DNA from: an uncultured Acidimicrobiaceae bacterium
GTDB taxonomy: Bacteria > Actinomycetota > Acidimicrobiia > Acidimicrobiales > Ilumatobacteraceae
Assembly (NCBI GenBank): GCA_937890395.1
Contig: CALACK010000038.1
Coordinates: forward strand, 1 to 52,988
Direction of reading: 5' to 3'
Length of the DNA: 52,988 nucleotides
Shown here: positions 8,894 to 16,713 of the stretch, one piece after another
Position numbering within the stretch: the stretch's first letter is position 1
How the letters are laid out: each line of letters opens with the position of its first letter
Program-made: the position numbers and the translations under genes
Notes under the pieces: model-generated
Database searches by the model: none
What the model was told of the DNA's origin: nothing
What the model saw: the letters and a program-made list of their open reading frames with translations, nothing else

Positions 8894-9541
8894 CTACCAG
8901 CCGCGTTCAACCCATGCGGCAAGTTGCGGTCGTTCGTCACCAATTGTTGTGTCAAGTCCGTGCCCAGGCAGGACGATTGTCTCAGCCGGAAATGTAAACA
9001 ACTTATTGTCAATTGATTTGATGATTGTTGCGAAGTCTCCACCGTCAAGTTTGGTATTGCCAGGCCCGCCCGGAAACAAAGTGTCACCAGTAAACAAAAG
9101 CGGAGTGTCAACAACAGCAAAAGAAATTGAGCCTTCTGTATGACCCGGATTATGTATCGCATGCAATCGCAATTTGCCAACTTCAATCACTTCGGCATCG
9201 TCAATAAATACATCGTACCCAACATCTTTTAGCCGCGGTGCGTCAGCGGCGGTTACCGCAATTTGGTATCCAGCCTCTCTTAACGCAGGGATTGCTTGAA
9301 TGTGATCCCAATGTCCATGAGTTTCAAGCACACGTTTAACACCGAGTCGCTGGCATAGTGCCAAAAGTTGTTCGTGCTCGTTGGCGGCGTCAATCAATAC
9401 AGCCTCGCCAGATTCTCGACATCGCACCACAAAAACATTGTTGTCGTAAGGTCCGACAACGACTTTGTGCACATCAACGCTGGCATCGCGCCAGTGCAAT
9501 GTTGGGTCTTTGAATTCTGCGATTTCGCCATTATTTTGCAT
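8894..9541 (-). CDS. MBL-fold hydrolase, glyoxalase II-like
   Basis: The protein of about 215 residues carries the metal motif THGHWDH, later metal-binding residues in HNPGHTEGS and FTGDTLFPGG, and the last His in VLPGHGLDT, the full set for a binuclear-metal glyoxalase II-like MBL enzyme. I start it at the second Met (MQNNGEIAEF, 9541); an in-frame Met at 9550 would add three residues. It precedes sufC on the same strand by 61 bases. Candidate activities include hydroxyacylglutathione-type thioester hydrolysis or a persulfide dioxygenase. Since it neighbours sulfur-handling genes, a sulfur-linked role is possible but not shown. Confidence 0.85.
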   Translation of the reverse strand: MQNNGEIAEFKDPTLHWRDASVDVHKVVVGPYDNNVFVVRCRESGEAVLIDAANEHEQLLALCQRLGVKRVLETHGHWDHIQAIPALREAGYQIAVTAADAPRLKDVGYDVFIDDAEVIEVGKLRLHAIHNPGHTEGSISFAVVDTPLLFTGDTLFPGGPGNTKLDGGDFATIIKSIDNKLFTFPAETIVLPGHGLDTTIGDERPQLAAWVERGW

Positions 9542-9618
9542 ATTCCACAAGTATCTCAGAGATCCAGCAAAACCCTCCGATTAGCGCAAATCACTCTGGC
9601 GCTGGCAAGATATACCCC

Positions 9619-10734
9619 ATGAACTTTGCCTTTACAGAAGAACAAGAAGAACTTCGCAAAACAGTCCGCGCATTTTTGGATGCAAAGTCTCCCGAGACCG
9701 CAGTTCGCGAACAAATGGAAACTGTAAATGGTTTCGACCCAGCAGTGTGGTCACAAATGGGTTCCCAAATGGGACTGATGGGCATTCATATTCCTGAAGA
9801 ATTTGGTGGCATGGGATTTAGTTACATCGAGTTGGGTGTCGTTCTTGAAGAAATGGGTCGCTCACTACTTTGCGCACCGTTTTTCTCGACAGTTGTATTG
9901 GCAGCGAACACTTTGATGCAATCTGGTGATGAAGCAGCGAAAAAGAAATATCTTCCTGGCATTGCTAGTGGTGATACAACTGCAACGCTCGCATCTGTTG
10001 AACCATCCGGCAAGTGGGATGAAGCTGGCATCACGATGCAAGCCAAAGGCTCGGGCTCAAGTTTTACTTTAACTGGCACAAAAATGTTCGTGCTTGACGG
10101 TCACACCGCTTCGATGATCATCGTTTCGGCTCGCACAAGTAAAGGTGTTTCACTTTTCGCTGTTGACGGCAATGCAAAAGGTTTAACTCGCACTGCACTC
10201 TCGACAATGGATCAAACTCGCAAACAAGCGAAACTTGAATTCGCCGATGTCTCGGCAACTTTGATCGGCGAAGAAGGCAAGGGCTGGGATGTTTTGTCTC
10301 GCGTCAATGATCTTGTTGTGGTCGCGCTTGCAGCCGAGCAAGTTGGTGGTGCACAAAAAGTTCTTGACATGGCCGTTGAGTACGCAAAAGTTCGCGTGCA
10401 ATTTGGTCGACCAATTGGATCGTTTCAAGCAATCAAACACAAGTGCGCTGACATGTTGCTCGAAGTTGAGTCGGCGAAATCAGCCGCTTATTACGGCATG
10501 TGGTGTGCAAGTGAAATGAACGAAGAGTTACCATCAGTTGCGTCGTTGTCTAAGGCGTATTGCTCAGAGGCCTACTTTCATGCGGCTGCCGAGAACATTC
10601 AGATTCATGGCGGTATCGGGTTCACGTGGGAGCATCCCGCACACCTTTATTTCAAGCGCGCTAAGTCGAGTGAGTTGCTGTTTGGAGATCCGACTTACCA
10701 TCGTGAACTTCTTGCGCAACGCATCGGCATCTAA
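9619..10734 (+). CDS. acyl-CoA dehydrogenase family protein
   Basis: This 371-residue flavoprotein has the acyl-CoA dehydrogenase order: alpha-helical N-domain (FTEEQEELRKTVRAFLDAKSP), middle beta domain, and C-terminal helical domain with RVQFGRPIGSFQAIKHKCADM and the FAD/substrate motif QIHGGIGFTWEHPAHLYFKRAK. The Glu in WEHP is in the position of the catalytic base used by FadE-type enzymes. It would catalyse alpha,beta-dehydrogenation of an acyl-CoA (fatty acid, branched or steroid side chain; not resolvable here). A small membrane protein follows 15 bases later. Confidence 0.93.
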   Translation: MNFAFTEEQEELRKTVRAFLDAKSPETAVREQMETVNGFDPAVWSQMGSQMGLMGIHIPEEFGGMGFSYIELGVVLEEMGRSLLCAPFFSTVVLAANTLMQSGDEAAKKKYLPGIASGDTTATLASVEPSGKWDEAGITMQAKGSGSSFTLTGTKMFVLDGHTASMIIVSARTSKGVSLFAVDGNAKGLTRTALSTMDQTRKQAKLEFADVSATLIGEEGKGWDVLSRVNDLVVVALAAEQVGGAQKVLDMAVEYAKVRVQFGRPIGSFQAIKHKCADMLLEVESAKSAAYYGMWCASEMNEELPSVASLSKAYCSEAYFHAAAENIQIHGGIGFTWEHPAHLYFKRAKSSELLFGDPTYHRELLAQRIGI

Positions 10735-10749
10735 AACTTAAAGTACCGC

Positions 10750-11199
10750 ATGTCTGCGGTCTTAATTTTTGCCAGTGTTATTGCTGCTGCGTTGGTCTTC
10801 GCAATCGCTGCTGTAACTGTCGGTCGTGAAGCAAGACGACTTGACAGCGTTGCTCCGCGCACAATTTATGAACTTGAGCAGGCAACTCAGTTTGTCGCCG
10901 ATCGATTACCAAGCGACACTCAAGCTCGCCTTACCTATTCTGAGTTGCGCAAACTACTTGTTTTTCACATGCGTTGGTTGCACGACCAGGGTTTACAGCC
11001 CGCCGGAGTCGTTGATCGCCGACAAGACATCGTCGACGAAGTCGTGATTGACGAACAAACCGTGGCCGCATATTTAATTGGTGCCGCCGAGCAGAATCGA
11101 ATCGAGATTTTAGAAGATGTCGATGTTATCCATGTGGTTCAAGCACACCTTGAATATTTCAATGCGATCGGCGCGATTGGTCCGCAGTCAAACGACTAG
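10750..11199 (+). CDS. conserved-looking single-pass membrane protein of unknown function
   Basis: The 149-residue protein starts with one hydrophobic helix (residues about 3-24, LIFASVIAAALVFAIAAVTVG) followed by a charged cytosolic-looking domain with YELEQATQFVADRLP and LTYSELRKLLVFHMRWL. I do not recognise a family. It is 15 bases downstream of the acyl-CoA dehydrogenase and in the same direction, so co-transcription is likely. Its TAG stop shares the palindrome CTAG with the stop of the convergent GT2 gene, leaving no room for a terminator between them. Codon usage resembles that of its neighbours. Confidence 0.75.
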   Translation: MSAVLIFASVIAAALVFAIAAVTVGREARRLDSVAPRTIYELEQATQFVADRLPSDTQARLTYSELRKLLVFHMRWLHDQGLQPAGVVDRRQDIVDEVVIDEQTVAAYLIGAAEQNRIEILEDVDVIHVVQAHLEYFNAIGAIGPQSND

Positions 11200-12767
11200 G
11201 CGATTGTCAGGAACAAACTCAGCGCGTCGTCAAGCGACTGTTGTGAAGTTGAATCAGTCTTCCAAATGTTCGTGTAACGCTGTAATCGAGGATTGAAGTA
11301 CGGATCATCGTCAAGTACTGAGCCCCAACGCGCACCGAGTTTGCCGACTTCGGCATCAACTCGCTTAGCAATTCGCGTCTTAGATTCGAAATGATACAAC
11401 TGTGCGTGCGGAGTAAACACCGCGCGAAAACCAGCGAGTTGCACTTTTAGACAAAAGTCAATGTCGTTCCAGTTGCCAGGGAAACTAAGACAAAGTCCGC
11501 CGACTTGTTCAAAGACGTCTCGGCGAATCAACATGCACGCACCAATCAGGCTCGAAACTTCCCGTTGCACACGCAACAAGTTTTGCGGTCCGGCAGTTTC
11601 CAGGTTTCGTGCTCGATAGAGGTCGGTCGGATCCGGGCTGAAAATGTGTCCAGCACTCTGAATCGTCGCGTCTTCAAATAGCAACATTGGCCCAACAACG
11701 CCAACTTGCGCATCGTTAAACATTGCGACCATTGTTTCCAAAGCATCAGTGGTAATGATCTCTGTGTCATCATTCAGTAACAAAATCAAATCTGAGTCGC
11801 AAGACATCGCACCGATATTATTTTTCTCCGCGAAATTAAATGGTCTGTCGTAATTAATTACTTGTAATCGCGAACCGCCGATTTGTTGCAATGTCTCGAT
11901 AACTGTTTTCGGCGTTGGCGTGTCAGCGACTATGACAACACTAAAGTTTTGGTAAGTTGACTTTTCAAACAAACTTCGTACTGATTCAACCACGAGCACT
12001 CGTTGTTCGCCAAAAACTTCAGCCGAGGTACCTCTAGTTGCGATGATTACTGCGACGGTAGGTTGCTTAGTCAAGCGGCGTCTGACTCGCACGCTTGGAG
12101 TCGATTCATCAAGTTCGCAATCCGCTTTAATGTTCTGTCGCTGGCAGTGTTCGACAACCGCCTGCAATGATGCCGATGGACGAGATTCACTTAACTTGGC
12201 AATTGTCAAAACTTCAGCCAAGCGACGAATATTTTTTGCATTTTCGGTCAGACGCAATGCACGGTCGTGCGGGTGACGCAGTGCTAAATCATCAATTCCG
12301 CCGCTGCACACGACAAGATCAGTGCGTACTACGAGAGTTTCGCCAACATAACAATGCGCGCGCAGTCTTTCGGGAGACCATCCAGGTCGTCTCGCAAAAC
12401 TTAGCGGATCGGCTTTTTCGTTAGTTGGATGTCCTGAATCGGCATAAAGTAAATCAATCTCTGAGTGTTGCAAAAAAAGTTCAGTCACGGGCACTAAAGA
12501 TTCACGTTGTAACCCGTCGCCTGCACTCAGAAATACGACGAGATCGGTGCTTGTTAACCCATTTTCTGTTAATTGATCAAATTCATTCACAACTTGAACT
12601 CGACCAAACGAAAATCGCCGACGAAGTTTCTTAAGCGCTTCGGGCGATATGCCTAAAACGAACCAAATAATTGAGCGAGAACCAGAAACAACTAGCGATT
12701 TGTGGCTAGCGCGAAGCTCACCAAAGTTTGCTTCGCGAGCATCTGTGACTATAACTATTTTGCTCAT
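11196..12767 (-). CDS. GT2 family glycosyltransferase, rhamnosyltransferase-like
   Basis: I start this at the ATG at 12767 (MSKIVIVTDAREANFG), because that ATG overlaps the stop of the upstream small gene as ATGA; a longer in-frame start at 12842 is less likely. The 523-residue protein has an N-terminal region of about 220 residues with a partial GT-like fold, then a GT2 domain (AVIIATRGTS, SVVIVADTP, RPFNFAEKNNIGA, LILLLNDDTEI around residue 325, and LSFPGNWNDIDFCLK near the end). The NFAEKNN and NDDTEI motifs are typical of the polysaccharide and O-antigen GT2 enzymes often named rhamnosyltransferases. No membrane segment is seen. Confidence 0.85.
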   Translation of the reverse strand: MSKIVIVTDAREANFGELRASHKSLVVSGSRSIIWFVLGISPEALKKLRRRFSFGRVQVVNEFDQLTENGLTSTDLVVFLSAGDGLQRESLVPVTELFLQHSEIDLLYADSGHPTNEKADPLSFARRPGWSPERLRAHCYVGETLVVRTDLVVCSGGIDDLALRHPHDRALRLTENAKNIRRLAEVLTIAKLSESRPSASLQAVVEHCQRQNIKADCELDESTPSVRVRRRLTKQPTVAVIIATRGTSAEVFGEQRVLVVESVRSLFEKSTYQNFSVVIVADTPTPKTVIETLQQIGGSRLQVINYDRPFNFAEKNNIGAMSCDSDLILLLNDDTEIITTDALETMVAMFNDAQVGVVGPMLLFEDATIQSAGHIFSPDPTDLYRARNLETAGPQNLLRVQREVSSLIGACMLIRRDVFEQVGGLCLSFPGNWNDIDFCLKVQLAGFRAVFTPHAQLYHFESKTRIAKRVDAEVGKLGARWGSVLDDDPYFNPRLQRYTNIWKTDSTSQQSLDDALSLFLTIA

Positions 12768-13036
12768 ACCCAAAACCTTTTTAAGGTTTTTCTCAATGAT
12801 CGTGGCGTATTTCGGTAGACGAATCTCAAAGGTCTCATCCATCCACGGTGCACCCAGTTAGTGACATGTACTTGCGATGTATTAGGTGGAAACTCGTACA
12901 GGCGTGGAGCACCATATTTTTGAATCTGTCGATCTCGTTCAAGCGCCTCAGCACGCTGTGCGAATTCATTATCTCGTTTGGTCAACGCATCAATCTTTTG
13001 CTGCACGGCTACCGGGTCGATAAGAGGCGACACCAT
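12764..13036 (-). CDS. small coiled-coil protein coupled to GT2
   Basis: This 90-residue frame has a heptad-like, charged helix (residues about 8-40, VAVQQKIDALTKRDNEFAQR) and a basic C-terminus (NTPRSLRKTLKRFWV). I do not recognise a family. The main support is its position: the TGA stop overlaps the ATG of the GT2 gene as ATGA, the same coupling used by many genes here. The basic, aromatic tail could bind membrane or the partner enzyme (inference). Upstream are two copies of a 15-bp repeat. It could also be an N-terminal domain that is separated from the GT in this strain. Confidence 0.55.
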   Translation of the reverse strand: MVSPLIDPVAVQQKIDALTKRDNEFAQRAEALERDRQIQKYGAPRLYEFPPNTSQVHVTNWVHRGWMRPLRFVYRNTPRSLRKTLKRFWV

Positions 13037-13046
13037 GACTTCTAAA

Positions 13047-13076
13047 GGCTAGCGAAACTTAGGCTAGCGAAACTCA
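13047..13076. repeat. two tandem copies of a 15-bp repeat
   Basis: GGCTAGCGAAACTTA (13047-13061) is followed directly by GGCTAGCGAAACTCA (13062-13076), one mismatch. The pair ends 10 bp upstream of the small coiled-coil gene (ATG at 13036, minus strand), so it could be an operator or simple slippage. Confidence 0.7.
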
Positions 13077-13116
13077 GACTGGCACTGGCTAATTAGTGGT
13101 AGCTAACTAAGTGCTG

Positions 13117-13932
13117 CTAGATCATCATGTTTATTGCGCCAACAACCCGTTCGCCAAGATCGGTATCTCCCGAAACTTTCCAACGCGAGCGTGCTTCTTG
13201 CGCGGTAGCCCGCCCAGTGGCAAGTTCAACAAATGTATTACTGTCAAAAAAAAGTTCCATTAGTGGCTTGCTAGTTGGTGCGTCAACCACTGTGGCGCGA
13301 CTATTAATTACGGTGATTGCTATATCCCTTACAACAGGAGATGTGATGTGAATCACGACAGACGATCCTTCGGCGGCGGCGGCTCGTTTGCCAACGACAA
13401 TCGGCAGGGTTCGACACAGTCGGTCAACCGTAAGTTCGGCGCTCGCAGAATTTTGGTTTCCAGCAATGTTAAGGGCACGCCGCATATCTTGTTCGTGCAC
13501 CCAGCAATCCATAACTCGAATATGTAAAAACTCTGCCATCGTGTTTTTGCCCATTGGGGTCATTGTCTCTTTGGTGAAATATTCTTCTGGTTCTGACTCG
13601 AGTTGAGCATGGCGACTTGACATCACTTGATCAAATTCATTGAGAACATCAGATCCAGATAAGGCACGTCGTGCATCAACTTCATGCTCATTCATTTCAC
13701 CGATCGGGTTTTTTACAAACTCAAGCGAAGTAGCCCGATGCGTTGTTGAGCCATGACCACCCATAGATTTTTCTGTGCCGACCATGTGCGAAAGATTGTC
13801 TTGCACGGTCCATCCTGGGCACTGCGTCGGCGTCTTAAATTGTGCTTCAGTCAAATCAGCACAAAGATTGTGGATCGACGTCAAAGTATCAAACAGATTC
13901 TCAAGCGTTTGTCTGTAATTGACACTGTTCAT
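13117..13932 (-). CDS. maleylpyruvate isomerase-like / DinB-fold protein (mycothiol-dependent family)
   Basis: I start at the ATG at 13932 (MNSVNYRQTLENLF), which overlaps the DsbA-family stop as ATGA; the open frame extends further upstream but without support. The 271-residue protein begins with a four-helix DinB/MDMPI domain (DLTEAQFKTPTQCPGWTVQDNLSHMVGTE), whose CPGW..D..HM..TE pattern is typical of the mycothiol-dependent maleylpyruvate isomerase superfamily. A C-terminal domain with a SCP2-like pattern (LFFDSNTFVELATGRATAQ) ends the protein. The gene is coupled to a relative of the mycothiol-dependent nitroreductase Rv2466c, which supports a thiol-linked role, but the substrate is unknown. 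Confidence 0.8.
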   Translation of the reverse strand: MNSVNYRQTLENLFDTLTSIHNLCADLTEAQFKTPTQCPGWTVQDNLSHMVGTEKSMGGHGSTTHRATSLEFVKNPIGEMNEHEVDARRALSGSDVLNEFDQVMSSRHAQLESEPEEYFTKETMTPMGKNTMAEFLHIRVMDCWVHEQDMRRALNIAGNQNSASAELTVDRLCRTLPIVVGKRAAAAEGSSVVIHITSPVVRDIAITVINSRATVVDAPTSKPLMELFFDSNTFVELATGRATAQEARSRWKVSGDTDLGERVVGAINMMI

Positions 13933-14618
13933 GGCGCTGGAGTCTGCACAGTTCTCCACTCTCGCGCCTTCAAATACGGCGAGAAGACATTTGCGATGCT
14001 TTCGAGATCGTCTTGTGTCTTTGGAGTCTTGATTTCGTATAGGCCCTGTATTTCGCTGTAATTCTGCATCAGATTCCAAAGTTTAAGCGCTTCGTCGCCA
14101 AGTGGTGGTGGCACAACGACTGGGCCAAACACACCTCGTCCATTTTCGAAAACAATTAGCGGCACACCAAATGCGGCAAACTTTGTGACTGACTCTTGAT
14201 GATCGTTGCGCACGTCGTCATGCGTAGTTTGATCTGCGATCGCTTCGTCCCAAGTATTGCTCGGCGCAGAGATACTTTCAAGAAGTTCACGGGCCGTCGC
14301 TTCTTCATATGGACGCAAGCCACGTTCGTGTAACGCGCGCGCAGCCACTAGATACCAGTCATCACAAAGATCCATATTAATTCTTCGCAACCACGCAGCA
14401 ATTCGAAGGGGAGTCCATCCGTATGCAAGTTCACGCTCCCAAGGGTGTTTCTTTCCTTCTTCACGATTAATTTCTTCGAGACTAAAAAAACGCCAATTGA
14501 TATCAAGATCTATTGTTCGTCGAACCTCTCGGATCCATAAAGATGTCTGATATGCCCATGGACACATGATGTCAAAAAAGAAATCAATTTTTATCGGCTT
14601 TGTTAGTGCGTCGGCCAT
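13929..14618 (-). CDS. DsbA-family protein, Rv2466c-like, with CPWA in place of CPWC
   Basis: I start at the ATG at 14618 (MADALTKPIKIDFFFD); a -10-like TATTAT lies 7 bases before it. The 229-residue protein has the thioredoxin-fold DsbA layout and resembles mycothiol-dependent nitroreductase Rv2466c: DIMCPWAYQTSLWIREV at the active site and GVPLIVFENGRGVFGPVVV near the end. Rv2466c uses Cys19-Pro-Trp-Cys22; here Cys19 is kept and the second position is Ala22, so no intramolecular disulfide can form there. A monothiol, mycothiol-mixed-disulfide mechanism fits (inference). The downstream gene, coupled by ATGA, is also from a mycothiol-associated family. Confidence 0.8.
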   Translation of the reverse strand: MADALTKPIKIDFFFDIMCPWAYQTSLWIREVRRTIDLDINWRFFSLEEINREEGKKHPWERELAYGWTPLRIAAWLRRINMDLCDDWYLVAARALHERGLRPYEEATARELLESISAPSNTWDEAIADQTTHDDVRNDHQESVTKFAAFGVPLIVFENGRGVFGPVVVPPPLGDEALKLWNLMQNYSEIQGLYEIKTPKTQDDLESIANVFSPYLKAREWRTVQTPAP

Positions 14619-14625
14619 AGTGACA

Positions 14626-14631
14626 ATAATA
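14626..14631 (-). promoter_or_regulatory. putative -10 element of DsbA-family gene
   Basis: TATTAT on the minus strand lies 7 bases before the ATG at 14618, compatible with a leaderless mRNA. It decides the start against a 56-residue upstream extension. Confidence 0.4.
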
Positions 14632-14645
14632 AGCAGATCGCGAAG

Positions 14646-14677
14646 GGCCAAACGAAGCGACGGCCAAACCAAGCGAC
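14646..14677. repeat. two tandem copies of a 16-bp repeat in divergent promoter region
   Basis: GGCCAAACGAAGCGAC (14646-14661) and GGCCAAACCAAGCGAC (14662-14677) are adjacent with one mismatch. They fill the space between the outward-facing promoters of the DsbA-family gene and the 77-residue gene and could be an operator shared by both. Confidence 0.7.
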
Positions 14678-14680
14678 GGC

Positions 14681-14686
14681 TAGATT
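14681..14686 (+). promoter_or_regulatory. putative -10 element of the 77-residue gene
   Basis: TAGATT lies exactly 6 bases before the ATG at 14693. The spacing matches that of other putative leaderless starts in the window. Confidence 0.4.
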
Positions 14687-14692
14687 TGTCGT

Positions 14693-14926
14693 ATGCAAAG
14701 ATCCACAAAGTTCGCCCATACGCGTTATCTCGGCGACAAACGAACTCAATTGGTATACGACGTTGACTCGTTAGATTCCGAGACATACTCAGAGATTATT
14801 GATGACATCGTCAATCAAGAAGTTGGTCTCTGCTTTGCGCCAGACACGCTTCCTGAGGCTCGTAATCGCGGCTACAAACTTGCAACTTCTGCCAAGGTAC
14901 GACGCCATCGTAAACCTCACGCGTAA
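14693..14926 (+). CDS. small protein of unknown function (77 aa)
   Basis: The frame encodes MQRSTKFAHTRYLGDKR, an acidic middle (DSLDSETYSEIIDDIVNQEV), LCFAPDTLPEARNRGYK and a basic tail ending RRHRKPHA. I do not recognise a family. Evidence that it is a gene: a -10-like TAGATT 6 bases before its ATG, a non-random amphipathic composition, and a 22-base gap to the co-directional alpha/beta hydrolase. No signal peptide or membrane segment is seen. Confidence 0.6.
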   Translation: MQRSTKFAHTRYLGDKRTQLVYDVDSLDSETYSEIIDDIVNQEVGLCFAPDTLPEARNRGYKLATSAKVRRHRKPHA

Positions 14927-14948
14927 TTGCTGATCGCTCGTCACCAAC

Positions 14949-15707
14949 GTGAACGGAGAATTTCTCTCAGGCGATCTTAAAATTTCTCGCTATCTTGCAA
15001 AGCCATCTGGAAAGTCAGGTGTTTTACCTGGAATGTTGTTGTGTCATGGGTTTCCAGTCGCATTAAATGACGCGAGGCACTCGGCAAGCACATTTCCAGA
15101 ATTGATCGATCGAGTCGCCAACGAACTTGGCTGGGCAGCGATGACATTTACTTTTCGCGGATGCGGCTCAAGTCAGGGCGATTTTTCAATGCAAGGTTGG
15201 GTTGACGATCTTCGTGCCGCGATCGATCACCTCGTTGCCGAAGTTTCGCCGAGCGGTATCTGGCTAGTTGGCACAAACACTGGCGCGTCTCTAGCTCTTT
15301 GCGCTGGTGCCGACGATCCGCGGGTTAACGGTTGCGCATTACTTGGGCCACACGCAGATTTTGATGACTGGGCCGCGCAGCCACGAAGATTTCTCGAACA
15401 CGTCCGCGAAGTCGGAGCAATTCATAATCCTAAGTTTCCAGAATCGTACGACGAATGGAGTCGTGAGTTACGTAGGTTTCGACCCACAGATGCTGCACGT
15501 AGATTCGCGCCGCGACCGTTATTGCTGCTGCATGGCGACGACGACGAAAGCGTACCGACTGCAGATTCTCGAGTTCTAGCTGAAGCGCACGGCTCTGCCG
15601 ATTTGCAAATTATTCCTGGTGCTGGTCACCGACTTCGTCACGACCCGCGAGCAATCGCTGTTTTACTTGGATGGTTAGATCGCCAACGATCAAATATGCC
15701 GATCTGA
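14949..15707 (+). CDS. alpha/beta hydrolase-fold protein lacking the nucleophilic Ser
   Basis: The 252-residue protein starts at GTG 14949. It has the alpha/beta hydrolase fold (LLCHGFP oxyanion region, FTFRGCGSSQG, later LLLLHGDDDESVP with an acid residue and PGAGHRLRHDP with the His). The nucleophile elbow, normally GxSxG, reads GTNTG with Asn110 in place of Ser; I checked the codon (AAC at 15276-15278). So it is either catalytically inactive or uses another residue. A hairpin overlaps its stop codon. Confidence 0.85.
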   Translation: MNGEFLSGDLKISRYLAKPSGKSGVLPGMLLCHGFPVALNDARHSASTFPELIDRVANELGWAAMTFTFRGCGSSQGDFSMQGWVDDLRAAIDHLVAEVSPSGIWLVGTNTGASLALCAGADDPRVNGCALLGPHADFDDWAAQPRRFLEHVREVGAIHNPKFPESYDEWSRELRRFRPTDAARRFAPRPLLLLHGDDDESVPTADSRVLAEAHGSADLQIIPGAGHRLRHDPRAIAVLLGWLDRQRSNMPI

Positions 15708-15721
15708 TTTCTTAAGTCAGA
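15703..15721 (+). terminator. hairpin overlapping the hydrolase stop codon
   Basis: TCTGATTT pairs with AAGTCAGA-type sequence around a 3-base loop (8 pairs, one G-T), overlapping the TGA stop at 15705-15707. It is followed within about 10 bases by an AT-rich stretch with five consecutive T. This is the only separator between two convergent genes, so an intrinsic terminator is plausible. Confidence 0.4.
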
Positions 15722-15735
15722 CTACAAATTTATTT

Positions 15736-16713
15736 TTAGCGATACCCGTTTGGGTGAGTGCTGTGCCAGTTGTATGCCGATTCGATAATGCTTCGAAGAT
15801 CATGAGTTGATTGCCAATTTAAAACTTTGCGAGCCAAAGTCGCGTCTGCATACACACTTACTGGGTCGCCGGCTCGGCGTGCGCCAATTGTGTGCGGTAC
15901 TTTTCGTTTTGCAACTTCTTCTGCCATCTCAAGTAACTGTGTGACTGATGTGCCGTTACCCGTGCCAATGTTGCAGACGAGCGTATTTCTGGCCGACTCT
16001 AGATATTCAAGTGCCTTGACATGGGCAACTGCCAAATCTTCAACATGTATATAGTCACGAATACACGTGCCATCTGGGGTTTTGTAGTCATTGCCGAAAA
16101 CTTCAAATTTGAATTTGTCATCAAGTAGCGCACGCATCACCCTTGGGATCAGGTTCTGCGAGGTCGTCCAGTCTTCGCCGATTTTGTTGTCACTGCTCGC
16201 ACCAGCGGCATTGAAATAGCGCAAACTAACTGAGTTCAGACCACCAGCCGTGAGCGACTTTAAAATATTTTCAACAGCCAACTTAGTTTCGGCGTAAACG
16301 CTCTCTGGGTTTGTCGATTCGTTCTCGGTAGTTGGTGAGGTTTTCGGCGTGCCATAGACAGATGCCGACGAAGAAAAAACAAACCGTGAAATATTTTGAG
16401 CCTGCAGTGTCTCAAGTAACTTCAGGGTCGATGAAACATTATTTTGCCAATATTTCATTGGGCTAGTCATTGACTCGCCAACTGCTTTGTACGCAGCAAA
16501 ATGCACAACCTCTGCAACTTTGTACTTGCGACAAATCTTTGCGACAAGTTTTTGATCGGCGATATCGCCAACAATTAACTTCGTGCCAAGCACAGCCTGT
16601 TTATTGCCCCGTTCAAGGGTGTCGAGAACTACGACATCGCGCGAAGCATTTTTCAGTGCCCGCACTGTGTGTGCGCCGATGTATCCAGCGCCACCCGTAA
16701 CAAGAGTTGTCAT
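15736..16713 (-). CDS. galE: UDP-glucose 4-epimerase
   Basis: The true start is the ATG at 16713 (MTTLVTGGAGYIGAHTV), which overlaps the stop of the HhH-GPD gene as ATGA; the longer open frame reads through that gene's repeats in another frame and is spurious. The 325-residue SDR-type protein has the NAD motif TGGAGYIG, the catalytic Ser in FSSSASVYG and the YxxxK motif YAETK. It interconverts UDP-glucose and UDP-galactose for envelope polysaccharide and sugar metabolism. It is the last gene of the aceE - HhH-GPD - galE run. Confidence 0.93.
   Translation of the reverse strand: MTTLVTGGAGYIGAHTVRALKNASRDVVVLDTLERGNKQAVLGTKLIVGDIADQKLVAKICRKYKVAEVVHFAAYKAVGESMTSPMKYWQNNVSSTLKLLETLQAQNISRFVFSSSASVYGTPKTSPTTENESTNPESVYAETKLAVENILKSLTAGGLNSVSLRYFNAAGASSDNKIGEDWTTSQNLIPRVMRALLDDKFKFEVFGNDYKTPDGTCIRDYIHVEDLAVAHVKALEYLESARNTLVCNIGTGNGTSVTQLLEMAEEVAKRKVPHTIGARRAGDPVSVYADATLARKVLNWQSTHDLRSIIESAYNWHSTHPNGYR

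Noticed and set aside
12768-12842. Earlier GT2 start adding 25 residues
   Set aside because: It overlaps the coupled small gene, and the ATG at 12767 has the ATGA overlap.
13933-14079. N-terminal extension of the maleylpyruvate isomerase-like protein
   Set aside because: It lies wholly within the DsbA-family gene in another frame.
14619-14786. N-terminal extension of the DsbA-family protein
   Set aside because: It crosses the divergent promoter region and the 77-residue gene; homology starts at KIDFFFD.
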